Below, one piece after another: positions 47,356 to 60,584 of a DNA stretch of 64,000 bases. The DNA is from Chelydra serpentina (Eukaryota > Chordata > Testudines > Chelydridae). A model generated the notes under the pieces. The model saw nothing but the letters and a program-made list of their open reading frames with translations, made no database searches and was not told where the DNA came from. The first letter of the stretch is position 1. Each line of letters starts with the position of its first letter. The position numbers and the translations under genes were made by a program. The stretch covers positions 23,527,501 to 23,591,500 of the forward strand of contig JBAIAC010000026.1 of the NCBI GenBank assembly GCA_037349315.1, written 5' to 3'.

Positions 47356-48800
47356 TACATCCTCCTCACTCCTGGGTGACTCCCACCATTAGTAATGCTG
47401 CCACTATTGGTGCAAAGATTCACAATTAGTCTCACCAGTGCCTGAAGGGAGAAATCTAGCCCTTCGGCTCTCTGGAATCCCATGTTTGAAGGCCAGCAGG
47501 GTTATCTACCATTCCTTGGTAGGTAAACGAGCACTACCCCAACTATCTTAAAAACCAAAGTCCTTTTATCTATACATAAACATTGTGGAACTGAATTTTA
47601 AACCTGGTCTCTATTTGTACAGCGACAACTGACAGCAGTTGTAGTCGGTTGTAGTTGCAAAAATCAATTAGACATCTAATTGTGTAATTGAATTTGCATA
47701 TCTGGTGGGAAGACATTTAAATCTTATTTGCTTCCACACAAAAATCTCAGGCCCCAAAATAGATGTTTTGTTGAGGGTCAATTAAAAATCAAGCCCTGCA
47801 AACCCAATGACACTTTTTGGGAAGGTTAAAGCTGATGTCTGGGCCCCATTGAAATCAGTGGGAGTTTTGTCATTCACTTCAATAGGGTTAGGATTTCATG
47901 GTAGCAATTTACCCCCATGCCACTGGCCAAAACTTTTCTCCTCCCAATACTATTGTGGGGTGCACAATGAGTTATCTAGATTTCTACACTTTCCTTCACC
48001 CAAGCAGACTGAAGACATAAAGCAGTGTAATTATAATTAAGATTTTTGGAGAAGAAGGCATATGTTCCTCAGTGTTGTTTCAGCAATTTTTTAAAATTTA
48101 ATTCAACATTTTGACTGCTAATATTCATATGTGAAATCTGATAATCCAGATGGTACAAAATTATCCTGGAGGACCAAAATGGTTGAGTCTTGCTTTACTA
48201 CTCACACCAAAGCTTGTTTTGTGGGTTTTATTTCAATGAAAAATACATAAGACTGCTGCAGCACCCACAGTTCATTATGTGGTTGTTTTGTTCTTTTAAA
48301 TGTGCAGATTAATTTATTTGAGTCTGTTTAGAAGTTTATTATGCTACAACTCGATAATTCTACTACCCAGTTCATTACTCTATTTATACTCATACTGGAC
48401 TACATAAGGGCTTTAACCAACAGATGGCTATAGGCTATTAGTACAAAGGCAAGTCAGGCTTGTTATTTGTCATGGCAAAAATTGGCTAAAATTACTCAAC
48501 TGTCAGAGCAAAAGAATGCTCATTAGCTGCATGATCGAGATAAGACATGACTTAGGCCCAATTCTGTTTGCATTTACACTGGTATAAATGAGGAGTTATT
48601 CCTTGGAAAATAATGGGATTATAAAAGGTATAAAACTATTATAAGGGCCTTATGCAAACCTCATTTAAATCAACAGGCATCTTTCCATTGGCTCCATGGG
48701 CTTTAGATCAATCTCAAAGTGAGACAAGAATTAGGTCCCATGTTTGGGGGGGGAGGGGTTATGAAAACTCTTAAAAGTCATGAGCACGACAAATGGACAG
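47356..48800. other. Mostly unannotated; three decayed small repeats
   Basis: 47815-47905 (attgaaatcagtgggagttt ... cttcaatagggttaggattt), 48550-48620 and 48640-48720 resemble the gaagtcaatggga repeat group. Nothing else is recognised. Confidence 0.45.
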
Positions 48801-48805
48801 CTTTA

Positions 48806-49020
48806 GGGCTTATCTACACAGGAAAGTTGCACTGGTTTAACTTGATTTTTAAACCTATAGAGTGTACCCATGCAAAAAGCTCTATTTTGATGTAGCTTAC
48901 ATCACTTAGGAATCTGCTTAAGATAAACCAAATTAAGCATGTCCACACAAGGGTTCACACTAATTTAATTAAGTTGGTTTAAAAAACAATTTAATGCAAC
49001 TTTCTCATGTATGCAAGACA
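48806..49020. mobile_element. Harbinger-like MITE, 215 bp, TTA target duplication
   Basis: The left end gggcttatctacacaggaaa then gttgca, and the reversed right end tgtcttgcatacatgagaaa then gttgca, form terminal inverted repeats. tta flanks both sides (48803-48805, 49021-49023), the 3-bp duplication used by PIF/Harbinger elements. Confidence 0.65.
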
Positions 49021-49070
49021 TTAGGCCCAGGTCCAACAAAGGGATTTGCATCAGGAGATCATTAAACCCC

Positions 49071-49618
49071 AAGGCCATGTCTTCACTGCAGAGTTAACTC
49101 AAGTTATCTATATTTGAGTTACTTCTCTCAAGTTAGCCTAGCTCAAGTGAGAGCAGCCATACTACTAAATAACACAAGTTGCTGTGCCCACACTGACACT
49201 GCATTTATTCATGTGTGACACTAAGGCTTCTGGGGGGCATATCTCAAGGTTCTTTGAGTTTCAGTAAGCTCTGCCACTCTATGAATTTTTTACCAGTGAA
49301 TTGGGGGAGAATTTGTCTGTCCTTTCTAGGAACATGGAGGGGATTATGGAAAGGTACTGGAGGATTAGTGGCTCTTGAGTGGAGCTAATCTGCATCCACA
49401 CTACAGAGTGGTCATGTGAGTAGCTAATAAATTGTGCTAACCTGAGCTTTAACCTACATGGGCTAAACCTGAGCTTTAACCTAATCCTGATGGGCCAGCC
49501 CACTTGTGTTAAAAGCACCACCACATTCAAAGTAAGTGTTTCTGTGTATGGATGAGACTCAAATTAAGGGCAACACAAATTATAACTCAAATTAACTTTG
49601 CAGTGAAGATGAGCCCTA
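49071..49618. mobile_element. Inverted-repeat DNA element of about 545 bp
   Basis: ggccatgtcttcactgcaga then gttaactcaagttat at the left matches the reversed right end gggctcatcttcactgcaaa then gttaatttgagttat. An internal 27-bp tandem duplication (ctaacctgagctttaacct, about 49437-49487) lies near the right. There is no coding remnant. Confidence 0.75.
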
Positions 49619-52600
49619 ATGAAGATCCACCTACTTCACAGGAAATCCACGTGGATGTGCCACACAGATCCCATTTCAAGATCAGGATTTTAGTAATTAG
49701 TAAATAAGCATCTAAAAGTGTTGGAACTTGCCTTACTTTCAGTTTCTGGTTCCATTTGTACAAACATTCTCTGAATTTCTAGCACAAAGGAGCAAGGGAT
49801 AGTGTCAATGAGGTACAGACTTACCTTCATTGGAGGTGGGCACAAGTTGAAAAGTTCAGACCCTGATTCCGAATTTCCCCACAGTTTGGGGGGGATAGAT
49901 ATGGGGCTAGAACTGTTGATCCATATTATGTTCTGAGCATACACATGGAGAAGTTAGGTAAAAACATAAAACACTCTTGCTGGAAGGTTGCAAAGTAACA
50001 CTACTTTATTTCTTTGAATTCAGAATAACAACATTAAGAACTCAAAAACAAAGAGAGAAAGCAAGCTGCTCCCTAAAACAGACACACACACAAGTCAACC
50101 CACCTTATTCTAGGCTGGCTTTCTGCAGACTGACTGCTCTAGACCCAGATCGTATGCTTCCCTAGCCTGCCAGCAAGAACAGAATAAGCCCCTAAGCATT
50201 TAAAGTGATACCATTTTAATACAGTTTTCAACACACCACAGCCCAGATCTGTTACAGAACAAGGCCCAGATTGTTCCCAGGATTCAAGGGTGGGTGATGC
50301 TTCGCTCCAGTGTTCCAGTTTGGACAGCTCTACAGCAAAGTAATGGTGGACTAATTATCACCGATGTGAAGGAGAGGATTTGAAGGCCCTTTGTTAAACT
50401 TCTGCCACCATACTTGAAGGTAAATTTGAATGATTTTCCTCCCCTTTCTTCATGCACACAGGCCCCTCGTATACTGGGGGAAGGCTCCTTATTAAAATAC
50501 AGTCAGCAGCACTCTGCTGTTTATTAACATCCTTACAGCTCTAAAGGTTTTTCTGATGAGGCCAATCTAATACGTTTTAACTGATCTGCCTTTCATTTCT
50601 CATCTTTAACCATGCTGGGTAAAAGATCACATGGATCAGTGTTATTGATTAATCATTGCACAAAATGCCACACCACGGCACCACACTTACAGCTTAATCC
50701 AGCATCGCTGCGGCCAATGAGAGCTGTGCCATTGACTTCAGTGGAAGCTAAATCAGGCTCAGATACTGCAACATTTAAAAAAAATAAAGTGCACACACCA
50801 GTGAAGGAATTAGATTGAGTGAAATATTTCATCAGTAAAGCTTTCTTCAAAGAACAGATGAAATAGAAAAAAGTTAATTGGACAAAAGAGAATCTGGAGT
50901 GGAATATACAGAGCGCAGAGAGACGAAAAGGGGCAGGATGATACAAAACCTAAATGGTGAACAAAATATGGGAGGCGCATTGAAAAAGGAGTCTGGCTGT
51001 ACATGGAGGAGGCCAGCAGAGACCAGAAGGTGAAAAACTGATTAGCTGTTAAATACATAAGTACCTCTGAAATGAAGAGGCAATTGTTTTAGGAGGCAAG
51101 AGACAGACTTTTAAAACAGAGATATGATGATATGCAGCAGATGAGATGGTTTGAAGCAAATTTGTAAAGAAAAAAAGAGGACATTCTACTATAAGAAGAA
51201 TTAAAAGGGGAATGGGACTGACGGGAGAGAAGAGGCTTCAGAAATTACAAAAGGCAGCCAAGTAAAGGGGAAACCACAGGAAGGGATTCAAATGTACAAT
51301 GCATTTAACACTAGCTGTCCAACATTGCAGTGTCACACATTGATATTTGGTGTCCTGGAGCTTTCCCTTTAAACTAAAGGGGAAATCAGTTGGACTTCAT
51401 ATATCAGAACTTTGGCTCTGCAGAACACAGACATAGGCAGCATCTGTAAGTGAAGTTCTTGCAGAAAGGTAAAGGCAGCCAGGTAATTTAAAGTCATGAT
51501 CATACAGAAACAAGGTGGGACGCAATGATTCAGAGCCATCACCCCTTAAGTACCACAATACAACGTTTTTCTCTGAATTGCTCTCATGTTTTCTCTTGCC
51601 CATCCTCCCCAAGCTACAATACACAGCTAGATTTTTCTTGAAACGACTTTTGAAGTTTATTGGAGGGGGGGGGAATAATATTTTTGTGGGGATCACAGGA
51701 AGAGCCACAGGGACCTTAATACATATAGAGAGGAGACAAAGTAAGAATGCTGGGGTGTAGGAGGAGGTCTTACATCTAGCATTACCTGGTGGAAAATATA
51801 GATGTAGTAGGAATGTGATGCTGTGGCAAACTCTGTCAGCAGTCACACGTGCTGAGATAATGCTTGTAGAATTGAACCATATGCAAACGCTTTCCCACTA
51901 ACCATTCTACCCCTTTCCCCCTCCCCGGCCAAATCAGAAATAAAGATTTCTGACTTCTGTACATTAGTCTGGCACATCAGGAAAGATCCAGACCTAGCAG
52001 TCAGTGAGTGCAACTCCATGAATTCAGAGGAGTTGCACCCATTTATTATGAGCCATGTTCAGACCTGCTGTGGCTCTTCCGAAGGGAAGACGGTATGGAT
52101 CACCTTCATAGCTCTGCATTGAATGGAGTGGAGTTATCACAACACATTTGCACATAACTCCAGATTATAGGGGATCAGGGAGGCTGAAAATTGCACCTTG
52201 TTGACTTATATCTTGTATGTTTGTTTGAAAGAAAGGACAGCAAATTGGAAGCGGTTTTGATCCCAAGTGGTTCAGTTTTGCAGGAGTTGGTTCTTTCACA
52301 GATAAAGGATCTGCTGTGGGATAGATTTTCACTGCAGTGCGTGAGATATTATGCATATAAATTCCATGTTTTGTGAAGGGGAAGGTCCCTGCCCAACCTG
52401 ATAGAAGCAGACATTAAGTGTTCACAATATCCCTTATTATTTCTGGTTCTAGGGGCCAGATTCAGCCCTGGTATCAGCAGGTGCAGTTCCCATGCTTGTC
52501 AGAGGGCCATTTACACTATATTTGAATTTGTACCCAGGAATGCGGATTTATTGGCATGCTGCACAGCTATACAATGCATTAGCATCAACCCTGGCAGTTA

Positions 52601-53100
52601 AATCTCAGCAGTATCACCATACTCCTGTAAACAGAGAAATGGGGTAGGCAGATATTGAAAAGGCTGGGATGGGAGAAGTGATAGGGAAGGAAATTGAGAG
52701 TCTGTGGTTTTACAACATGCAGAGCTTTTAAGCCCAATTCCCAGTCCCACAGTATATAGTAATTGCACTTTGCTCAAGAAAATGAGAACAAAAGATAAAT
52801 TAGAAATAAATGTTACTAAGGCAAAGAAGTCTGCCTTCATGTATTAGATACGAATTCCTTGGAAATACAATGTTCAGGAGGAATCCTACTGTAACATAAA
52901 AATGATGAATATGTATTGTTGAAGAGTTCCTACCATCTATTTTCATCAAGTTCTCCATTAAAGACTCTGCAATGACAGTGTAGTGCAAAATATTGTGTGG
53001 TTGTAGACAATGGGCTGCTATATGCGCTTATGAAAGCCACTAATACACAGACTAGCATTTGGGCACTATGTGGATTTTAGCACTTGTTAATACAGGGGCA

Positions 53101-53128
53101 AAAATCTAGTTCCAAAAATCTAGTTCCA
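53101..53128. repeat. 14-bp exact tandem pair
   Basis: aaaatctagttcca occurs twice without a gap. Confidence 0.9.
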
Positions 53129-54619
53129 ATCAGTTCTGTAAATCAGCAAATTTGATGGGATTTGTAATAAGTTAGTTGAAGCATCTATTTGCCATTGTCT
53201 CCATAAAACAATAAAAAATAGAAACTCACCTGTGGTGGATTTTACATGGTAAAGGTCCAAGTACTTGACTATCTCAGGTATTCAATGTTGTGAATAATAG
53301 AGGTTAGGGCAGTGTGCAGAGTTTGTAATCGACCTGACATGAAAGTGGGTTCAGGAGTCATTTTAAACCATAAGCCACATTTGGAAAATAGTCTCAAACC
53401 TGGGATGACTATTTTCACGCAGATCTAGTTCTTTCTCCACCAGAGCACATCTTTCCTACCTCCCCAGCTGTGCCCTTGGCCCAGACCCCAGAGAGACCAT
53501 GCACCCTACTTCATATGTATTCAGGGGGCAGTGACTTGGACCTGCTCAGTGGCAGCAAACTGGGAAAGATCCCCAGTGAAGAAATCTAAGGTCAGGTGAG
53601 TGTATGCTGGTTCTTGAGGGAAGAGAACATCTAAGGGGTTACTCAGAGCAGTGAGTTCCTTCCCGCCAAAGCAGCTGCCAGCCCCTGCAAACAGATCCTG
53701 TTAACCCATATAACTCCTCTCCCGGCAGGGTTTTTCCAGCTCTAAGTAAATGCCCTATTACCTGTCATTCAAGTGATTCTGGCATGGCCTGCACCCATTT
53801 CAAAAGTAAACAGCATCACTATTAAAGCCACTACATGCACAGAATGCCATGGCCCTACCATTCTCCTGCTTAATGTACGTGAGGGGACCAGACACGAGTA
53901 AGTGCTTGATGAGCAACAACCCTGTGTGGAAGGGGAGAGAGACTAGACAAGCTGTCTGTCTTTTTCCACACTATTATTCTTTCAAAATGTGAAATGATTT
54001 TGATCAGCTAAAGCAATGATACAAGGTGTTGCTCAAGCCTCAATCCCTCAGAGAAAATGTCAAAAAAGAATACAAGTTTAGGCTGCCAGATCTGTCATTT
54101 TTTCCATGTTGTATTATTTCACACAGATTTATTAATCCATATTAAAGGTGAACTGAAAAGCTTTCGTTTGGGGAGGGAGCGTCAAAATCAGCGATTGAAA
54201 ACCTTGCAGACTCTTAGGAAGTCTACCAGCTATAGAGCATTAATGTGGTGATGTGGTCATCTCACAACCTCTAGAAAGAGCCAGTCTATTTCTAAGGTGA
54301 ACTACAAAGCTTATTCTGAAACTTTTACATTATTTAAAATTCCATGTAAGTGACAGACGGTCTGCCTAGGGCTAAATCTTAACACAGAGACACTTTAAAA
54401 TATTTGAACATGAATCTATGCCTCTCTGTACAAAAGCACTTGTGTACTAGGCCAAGAGCTATCCCACTGCGCACACAGCCTGAGGAAACTGCCCGCGCAC
54501 CGGGGAGCTTCCTATCCTCAGCCTCCCTCCTCATCCCCCCATCTGCATGGGTTGTGAGGTTAGCCAACAGACAGGGATAGGAAATGGGTTCACCTAACTT
54601 GCCTCAGCCCCTATAACAT

Positions 54620-54642
54620 TGTGCACGTGCGCACGCGCGCAC
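54620..54642. repeat. 23-bp alternating purine-pyrimidine tract
   Basis: Strict alternation, with five CpG in 17 bp, followed by a cacacacacg run. This composition favours Z-DNA. Confidence 0.8.
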
Positions 54643-55264
54643 CCCACACACACGCCCCTACCTACCTTAAGACAAAGCCGAACTGCTTGGTGCGGGCAGC
54701 TTACACAACTCCCATGCATGTTTTGCTCTGTCCTGCTCCCACAGTGAGCATGGCAGAACTTTACCAGCTCAACTGCCTTCCAGGCCTTACACAACCCTTA
54801 TTTTCCACATTTCATTGTCAAGGTAGTAATGTTCAGCTAGATTGAAAGTGAGCACGATACGTGGCAAGACATAATCATGAAGCATAAACTGCTTTGTTAG
54901 GCTCATACAACTCAATAAACATTAAATGTCACTGAAGTTCTTCACGGTCTCTAAATGTCATTGAAATCTGGTCAGATATCACCCCTTTCAATCATTTCCA
55001 TGCAAAATGGCTTCTACCTCCTTTGTAGCTCTCTTCTCAACCAACAGAGGCTTCTTTTATAGTGGATGCAATTAGTTACGTACTTGGAACTTGAAGACAA
55101 ACCTCTTAATACAGCCAAATACTGTACCGACCTCGCCCCTTTTACAGATCTTCAGCTGGCATGTGCTGGATTGTGGCAGCAGGATACTGTCTGAAGATGG
55201 CCAAAAAAAGAAAAGTATTAGCGCACTACCCCACATCTTTAATTGTCAGGCTTAGACTGCTGGC

Positions 55265-55410
55265 TTAATTCTTCACTGCTGTATATTTTAAGAGTCGTTT
55301 AAACCTGTGCAAAGTGGGTGGGTGCAAAATACCACAATTCTGATAATATAAAACACCCACTTTGCACAGACATCAATGGCCACATAAGATGCAAGGCAGT
55401 GAAGAATCAG
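55265..55410. mobile_element. Palindromic MITE with exact 15-bp inner arms
   Basis: tgtgcaaagtgggtg (55306-55320) is mirrored exactly at 55354-55368. An outer pair, ttcttcactgc (about 55270) and gcagtgaagaa (about 55395), extends the hairpin to about 140 bp. I recognise it as a widespread turtle repeat. Confidence 0.75.
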
Positions 55411-56120
55411 ATCTGTATCTTTAGCTTAATGTATTTGACATGACAACTGAGAAATCCTGAAGCACTTTTTTGGAGCAATCCGAGACCTTTGGCTATTCTG
55501 AAGAGATGGAAGACAGAAAGCATGCCTTATAAATGGCTTAAGTGTACAGCAGAAAGACAGGAAATCAAACTGACAAGTGAAAAATTTAAAGGACTGGAAC
55601 TGGAGATAGGAATTAAAAAGAAAATTTTGTGATGCTGCAGAAGAAAACATTATTAGGTATTATCAGCCACTAGAGAATAAAGAAAACGGCTTTGCACTCC
55701 TGAAGAAAAGGTCCAAACACTCTTTTCCCAGGATCCATAACCATTTCAACTGGATGGAATTTCTTTTGTAGCCCATTAATATTCACTTTTATAGCTGACC
55801 AGATCGGGCCAACTGACTGAAGATCTAGGTGGGGCAAACACTTCACTGCCCAGGAGATACAGTGCATGTCCTACTAAAGCAGCAACATCGGGATGTCATA
55901 GAGCAAAGACGAAGGAATACTTTCAAAATTGCTCTTAATTAGTGAGCCCACATGCAGCTAAGGAGTAGTGCAGAGCTTCACCTACGATTTGGCCTACTGC
56001 TGATACTTTATTCTCCTCTACTATCCAATATTATAAAGCATAGACTTCTACGTGTCTGCCATCAGCTGATCTCAATGCACACTTTAAACACTGAATGAGC
56101 CTTGTCATCACCCTCTGAGG
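55411..56120. other. No recognised feature
   Basis: Nothing identified. Confidence 0.45.
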
Positions 56121-56124
56121 TAAT

Positions 56125-56280
56125 TAAATATTACAATGCAATTTTTAAAATGCGGAAATAGAGGCACAGAGAGATTAAGAGACTTGCCCAAGGAAGCGTG
56201 TAGCAGAGGCAGGGATAAAACCTCATTTCCTGAAGCTCACCCTTCTGCCTTGACCTCAAGATTGTCTTTTCTACCAGAAG
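56125..56280 (-). mobile_element. MIR-like CORE-SINE remnant
   Basis: atagaggcacagagagatta followed by agagacttgcccaagg is the reversed MIR core. gggataaaacctcatttcct and a cttctgccttgacctcaag tail follow. Confidence 0.75.
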
Positions 56281-57780
56281 TCAAAAAACCAGGATTCCTC
56301 TGAACCACAATCCCATATGCAGCACACAGTTTTCACATTATTTGATTTTTTGGATCAGCCTTTGTAACTTTAGAAAATTGCAGTTTTCAATATTTTTTTC
56401 CCCAATAAAGTACAGCTAATACAACATATTGCAAGTCTACATTTATTAACCTTCTCATAGCACCACACAAATCATAAAACAATTCAGTTACAAGCAACGG
56501 ATTTACTTGTGTCTTCAGCAGTTGGGAGATATAACTGTATCATAAAATACACTCTAATTTGTTTTCAGAGTTTAATCGTGATCTGTCATTCCACATTTCA
56601 GTGGCATTTGGACACAAAGTTTTTGCAATATTAATAACATCATAATCTTCATTAGTATGCAAATCTATACCATCTGACAAGCTCCTGTTCTCTTCCATGA
56701 GCTCCTTTGTTGTTGCGGCTTCATGAATTTCATTATGAGACTAGATTATTATCAAACACTGGCAAGGAGGGGGAAGTGGGGAATGGAGAGAATGATGTGG
56801 AAATTATAATCTCTTCTTTTAATAATGAATCCAGGTTCATCGTACAGTTTGTTTTCTCGCAACAGATGCTGCTCGTAGAAAATGGAGCAAAATGAAAGAT
56901 TTTTAACCATGCAATTCTGCAAAGTAACCTCTCCAGCAGATGTCACTGGTGGGGCTGGCTGGAGGGAAGAATAGGTTCCCCAACCCTTTGCCTCATTTAA
57001 ATTTCAGATGACACCCATGCTTCTTTTTAGTATCTACCCATATGTTTTGGTGATTCATAGCTTCGTTATGCGTGGAGAAAGTGTAAAATAAAAAAATCCC
57101 TGCTGTTCAATAACTGGTAGCCATTTTTCTTCCAATTAAATTGAAAGTGAAGGATCCTCAGACTTATAAGTGCAACTAAAATAATTACTGTTTCTTAGAA
57201 TTGTAATTGCATTTGGAGGGGTTTGTTCCTATAGAGGTGAACACCGCTCTCCTGCTAGGAGCATGCAAACTTTCCTCTCCATCTCAGAGCTAAAACCTGC
57301 TCCATCCTTCTCTAGTCCTGATTCATAACTTTTGGCCTGAAGTCGTTTCTCAAGAGTAACTCCTGAGTGGCTCAGAATTGCACACATCCTGTTGTGCTTG
57401 TTACCCTGTCATCCTACCTGGAAACCCAGCCCACTCATTTGTCTCATCGATCTATTATGTCTTCTCTTTTAGGCTACATCTACTCTACAAGCTAAGGATG
57501 TGATTCCCAGATCACAGAGACACTCGTGCTAACTCTTATCTGAGCTAAAAAAAATAGTAGCATGGCTGGAATAGCACAGGCAGTGGTGGTAGCAACATGG
57601 GAATAGCCACGTTTGTATCCAGGGGATTCAAGCAGGTTTGTATTCAGCATAGTTAGCCCCAGGCTGCTGCTGCCACTGCCCACGTTACTAGTTTTAGCTC
57701 AGCTCAGATAAGAGCCAGCACAGATAAGAGCTAGCACAACTGGGAATCACCCCCGAGCTTGCAGCCTCGATGAAGTCTTC
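56281..57780. other. No recognised feature
   Basis: A+T-rich. An inverted word pair (gctagcacaactgggaatca at 57728 and tgattcccagatcacagaga at 57500) may mark a decayed MITE at about 57470-57770. Confidence 0.4.
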
Positions 57781-57784
57781 GCAG

Positions 57785-57875
57785 CAGGGCCTATCATTTG
57801 TTATATCTGTACAGCTCCTAGCACAGCAGGCCCTACCTGGTTGTGGCCTTTAGGTGCTACAATATAACAAGGTAA
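57785..57875. mobile_element. Amniote SINE tail fragment (MIR-like)
   Basis: tctgtacagctcctagcaca, then ggtgctacaatataacaa, matches the 3' portion of the SINE group seen at 10535. Confidence 0.6.
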
Positions 57876-57884
57876 ACGAATAAC

Positions 57885-58265
57885 CTTAACACTGATTTCA
57901 ATGGGAACTTTGCCAGAGTGAGAACTGCAGGATCAGGGCCAGGGTTAAATTACAGCAAACTGGAGCCCTGTACTGCCCACCTGGAATTGGGGTAGCCCTC
58001 CTAGGGAGCCTGGAGTTTTCTTCCCTTCTTCCCCCTGGGTCTCCCCACCCTTTGGAAGCAGCAGTGGCAGCAGCAGGTCTCCCTCTGGCCCAGGAGAGGA
58101 AGACAGCAGGGGACAGTCTAGCTGGAAAGGCAGATGAGCAGAGCCTGCTCCACTCAATGTCACCAACTCCGACAATTTTATCAGGATAAGTTCTGGTTTT
58201 CTTAAAGGCCCAGCTGTGGGAAGCAAGAGGTTTCGGGAGTATCTCAGCTTCATTTAAAAATGTGA
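57885..58265. other. Decayed interspersed repeats
   Basis: 57885-57945 resembles the tcaatgggaactttgcca family. 58155-58265 (caccaactccgacaatttta ... aggcccagctgtgggaagca) I recognise as a turtle repeat of unknown class. The frame at 57945-58253 (-) runs through it and is not a gene. Confidence 0.45.
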
Positions 58266-58534
58266 GTTTCTAGCACTCCAGGTTACAGAGAAAAGCTTGG
58301 AAATACAATGCGAGTGTGATCTAAAGGCTAAGAAGCCAGAAGCCACAAAAGCAGAGCCCCCGAACACCCTTTTTTTTTTGCTCTTCTTACCATTCTATGT
58401 GAAAAGTCCTCTATTGGGGTGGTGTTGGGGGGGGCCCTACAGAAGAGAGCAGTGGGTTTTGGAGTTAACAACATACTGAGATGGATGAGGCAGTTCACAC
58501 CTCTCAGAGCTATTCTTTCAGGCATTTTGCAAAC

Positions 58535-58701
58535 TCAGTATAATTATACTGCTATAGTTATGTCAGTACTGGTATTCCTTATGTGGACACTCTAATTCCA
58601 GAATAAAAGTTTCCGTGTGAGAAGTTATACCAGTATAACAATAGTGGTATAATTATACCGATATAGTTCTGCTGGTAAATTTCCAAATGTACACGCCTTA
58701 T
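58535..58701. mobile_element. MITE remnant with ataattatac repeats
   Basis: tataattatactgctatagt and tataattataccgatatagt recur about 110 bp apart, with ttataccagtataac between. The right end aaatgtacacgccttatag resembles the taaggcgtgtaca terminus of Harbinger-type MITEs. Confidence 0.5.
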
Positions 58702-58719
58702 AGACTCAAGTCACATTTT

Positions 58720-60576
58720 TGTGCTTTTCTTTGTAACCATGACAACTATACACTTTTTTTCCAATCAATAAATAAAAAATAAACTTGAAACTTTATTGCA
58801 CTAAAGTGGGATAAAATCAATAGGGTTCTATAAAATCAAATTGGGTCCTATCAAAGTTACTGTAACTCCCCTCCCCATATTATTTAATGAAGAACTATGT
58901 TCTTGCTCTGTAATTTTGTGTCATTTTAATTATTCATTAATTAGATCATTTTCTATTTTATTCTATAGGGCTTTTCCAGACAGATCCACCTATAGAACTG
59001 TGCCCAAAAACTTGTGTATTGAAATATACAATACATAGTAATCCAACAAGAAGGGACATTTTCTACCTTGTCTGTACAAAAGCAAATTCTAGTCAGCATT
59101 AACTATATTACACCTTTTCTTTTTTTTCATTAAACCATGATACATTCGGTACACGCTAGTTATCTAAATTTAATATTTTTAGTGATGTTAACATAACTTT
59201 GACTATTGAAACAAATTGCTGGGTAACTCATGAAAATATGGAACTGGAATTAATAATGAAACATGAATTCAGTTCCAATACCTTTTAATGAATAGTGCAA
59301 TTCGTATTCATACAGAACTACAGCCCACCTATGCTGTTTATCACTTACAAAATTCATGCAAAAGATCATATTCTACAAAGATGACACTTTTAAAAAGCTT
59401 AGACTATTTTGTATCATGTACCAAGAGGAAGTCTGATTTAATATGCCTCTCTCTGTGACCTATACTATAATAAGATTTCTTTAGCTTTTGTTGTTACTAA
59501 AAGTATATGTTAAGTGTTAATATTTAAAAATGCAAACTAGCAGTTTGTTGCTGCATATTAAACATAACATTGCCAGTTTTCATACTCGCCTAGTGGGGAG
59601 TTGTCAAACTCAAAACTGCAGTCATTCCATAGTCACACCAAAATTTTTCAGATTTCCCTCTGTTCTTGTCTTAATTAAGGAAAAACCTGTCATTAGGAAG
59701 ATCTATTTAAAGCTGGTACAGAAATGTGTTTGGACTTTGATTATGGCAATTAAAAAAAGTGCTATTCAAAGACAGTGCTTTTTTATTATTTAAATAACTT
59801 TTCACATTCTTCTAACACATTTTCCTAAGACGATAGCTAAATTAGGTGATAAAAGGTTACTTTTGTCTTTGAAGTTGAAATATGTAACCATTATTTCTTA
59901 TCTTTCTTGAATTAGAAAGGCTTCAGTATCATATTTTAAAGGACTCATCAAAATTCACCAGACTTCATAAAACAAACAAATGCTTCACTTTTTGCCCTTG
60001 TTTAATCCCAGCAAGACAATTTATTTTGTTTTTAAGGAAGGAAGATTTCTTTCAACGTTTGACAGAAGCAATATCTTTTTATTTTCAAATTGTGCAAAGT
60101 GAGGTTGGGAAACATAACCACTTTCTTTTCATAACATGAAAAATGGGGACAGTTGTCAGGGATATATTTTAAGAGGAAGGTTCAGACATAATGGGGTATG
60201 TAAAGAAAAACAGTGTTTTTATCTTTTGTTTAAAGAACAAGACTGAAATACAATTGAAAATGGCCAAGTAGGTCACGTCACAAAATGCAGAAGAAGGCAC
60301 CATGTTACAAACCCCTCATTCTTCCTAGCTCTGACAGGTTTGAATGTTTGTAAATTATCCATAAATTGCACACACCATATTTGTGACTGCAGAATTCTAT
60401 GATAAACTACATTTCTCAAGCACCTCTGAAAGTTTCACCTGCACTCTGACCATTAATCCATCTTCCTGAAACTACCCCTGCCATTCCACTTAGTTAACGT
60501 CACAGAACAACTATTTATTTTAAACAACCTGATAAAAATGGTTCCATCTTTGCCCTTCAAATATATAGTTCCCCCC
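58720..60576. other. No recognised feature
   Basis: About 1.9 kb of very A+T-rich DNA with no transposon or exon recognised. Confidence 0.45.
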
Positions 60577-60584
60577 ACCGTATT

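Larger units (their letters stand above)
49619..55260. other. Mostly unannotated; one CpG-rich patch, few small repeats
   Basis: Small items: a member of the gaagtcaatgg family at 50690-50765, inverted pair tgcaactcc / ggagttgca at 52010-52037, a repeat-like ggccagattcagccctggta at 52445-52500, a 14-bp tandem pair at 53101-53128, and a CpG-rich patch at about 54465-54700. No exon is recognised. The frame at 51397-51846 (-, 149 codons) shows no family I know. Confidence 0.4.

Noticed and set aside
51397..51846. 149-codon frame on the - strand
   Set aside because: No recognisable domain, and no supporting splice or promoter context was seen.
53410..53760. Possible exon followed by a gtgagt splice donor near 53597
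   Set aside because: No open frame of useful length covers the region, and no acceptor pairs with it.
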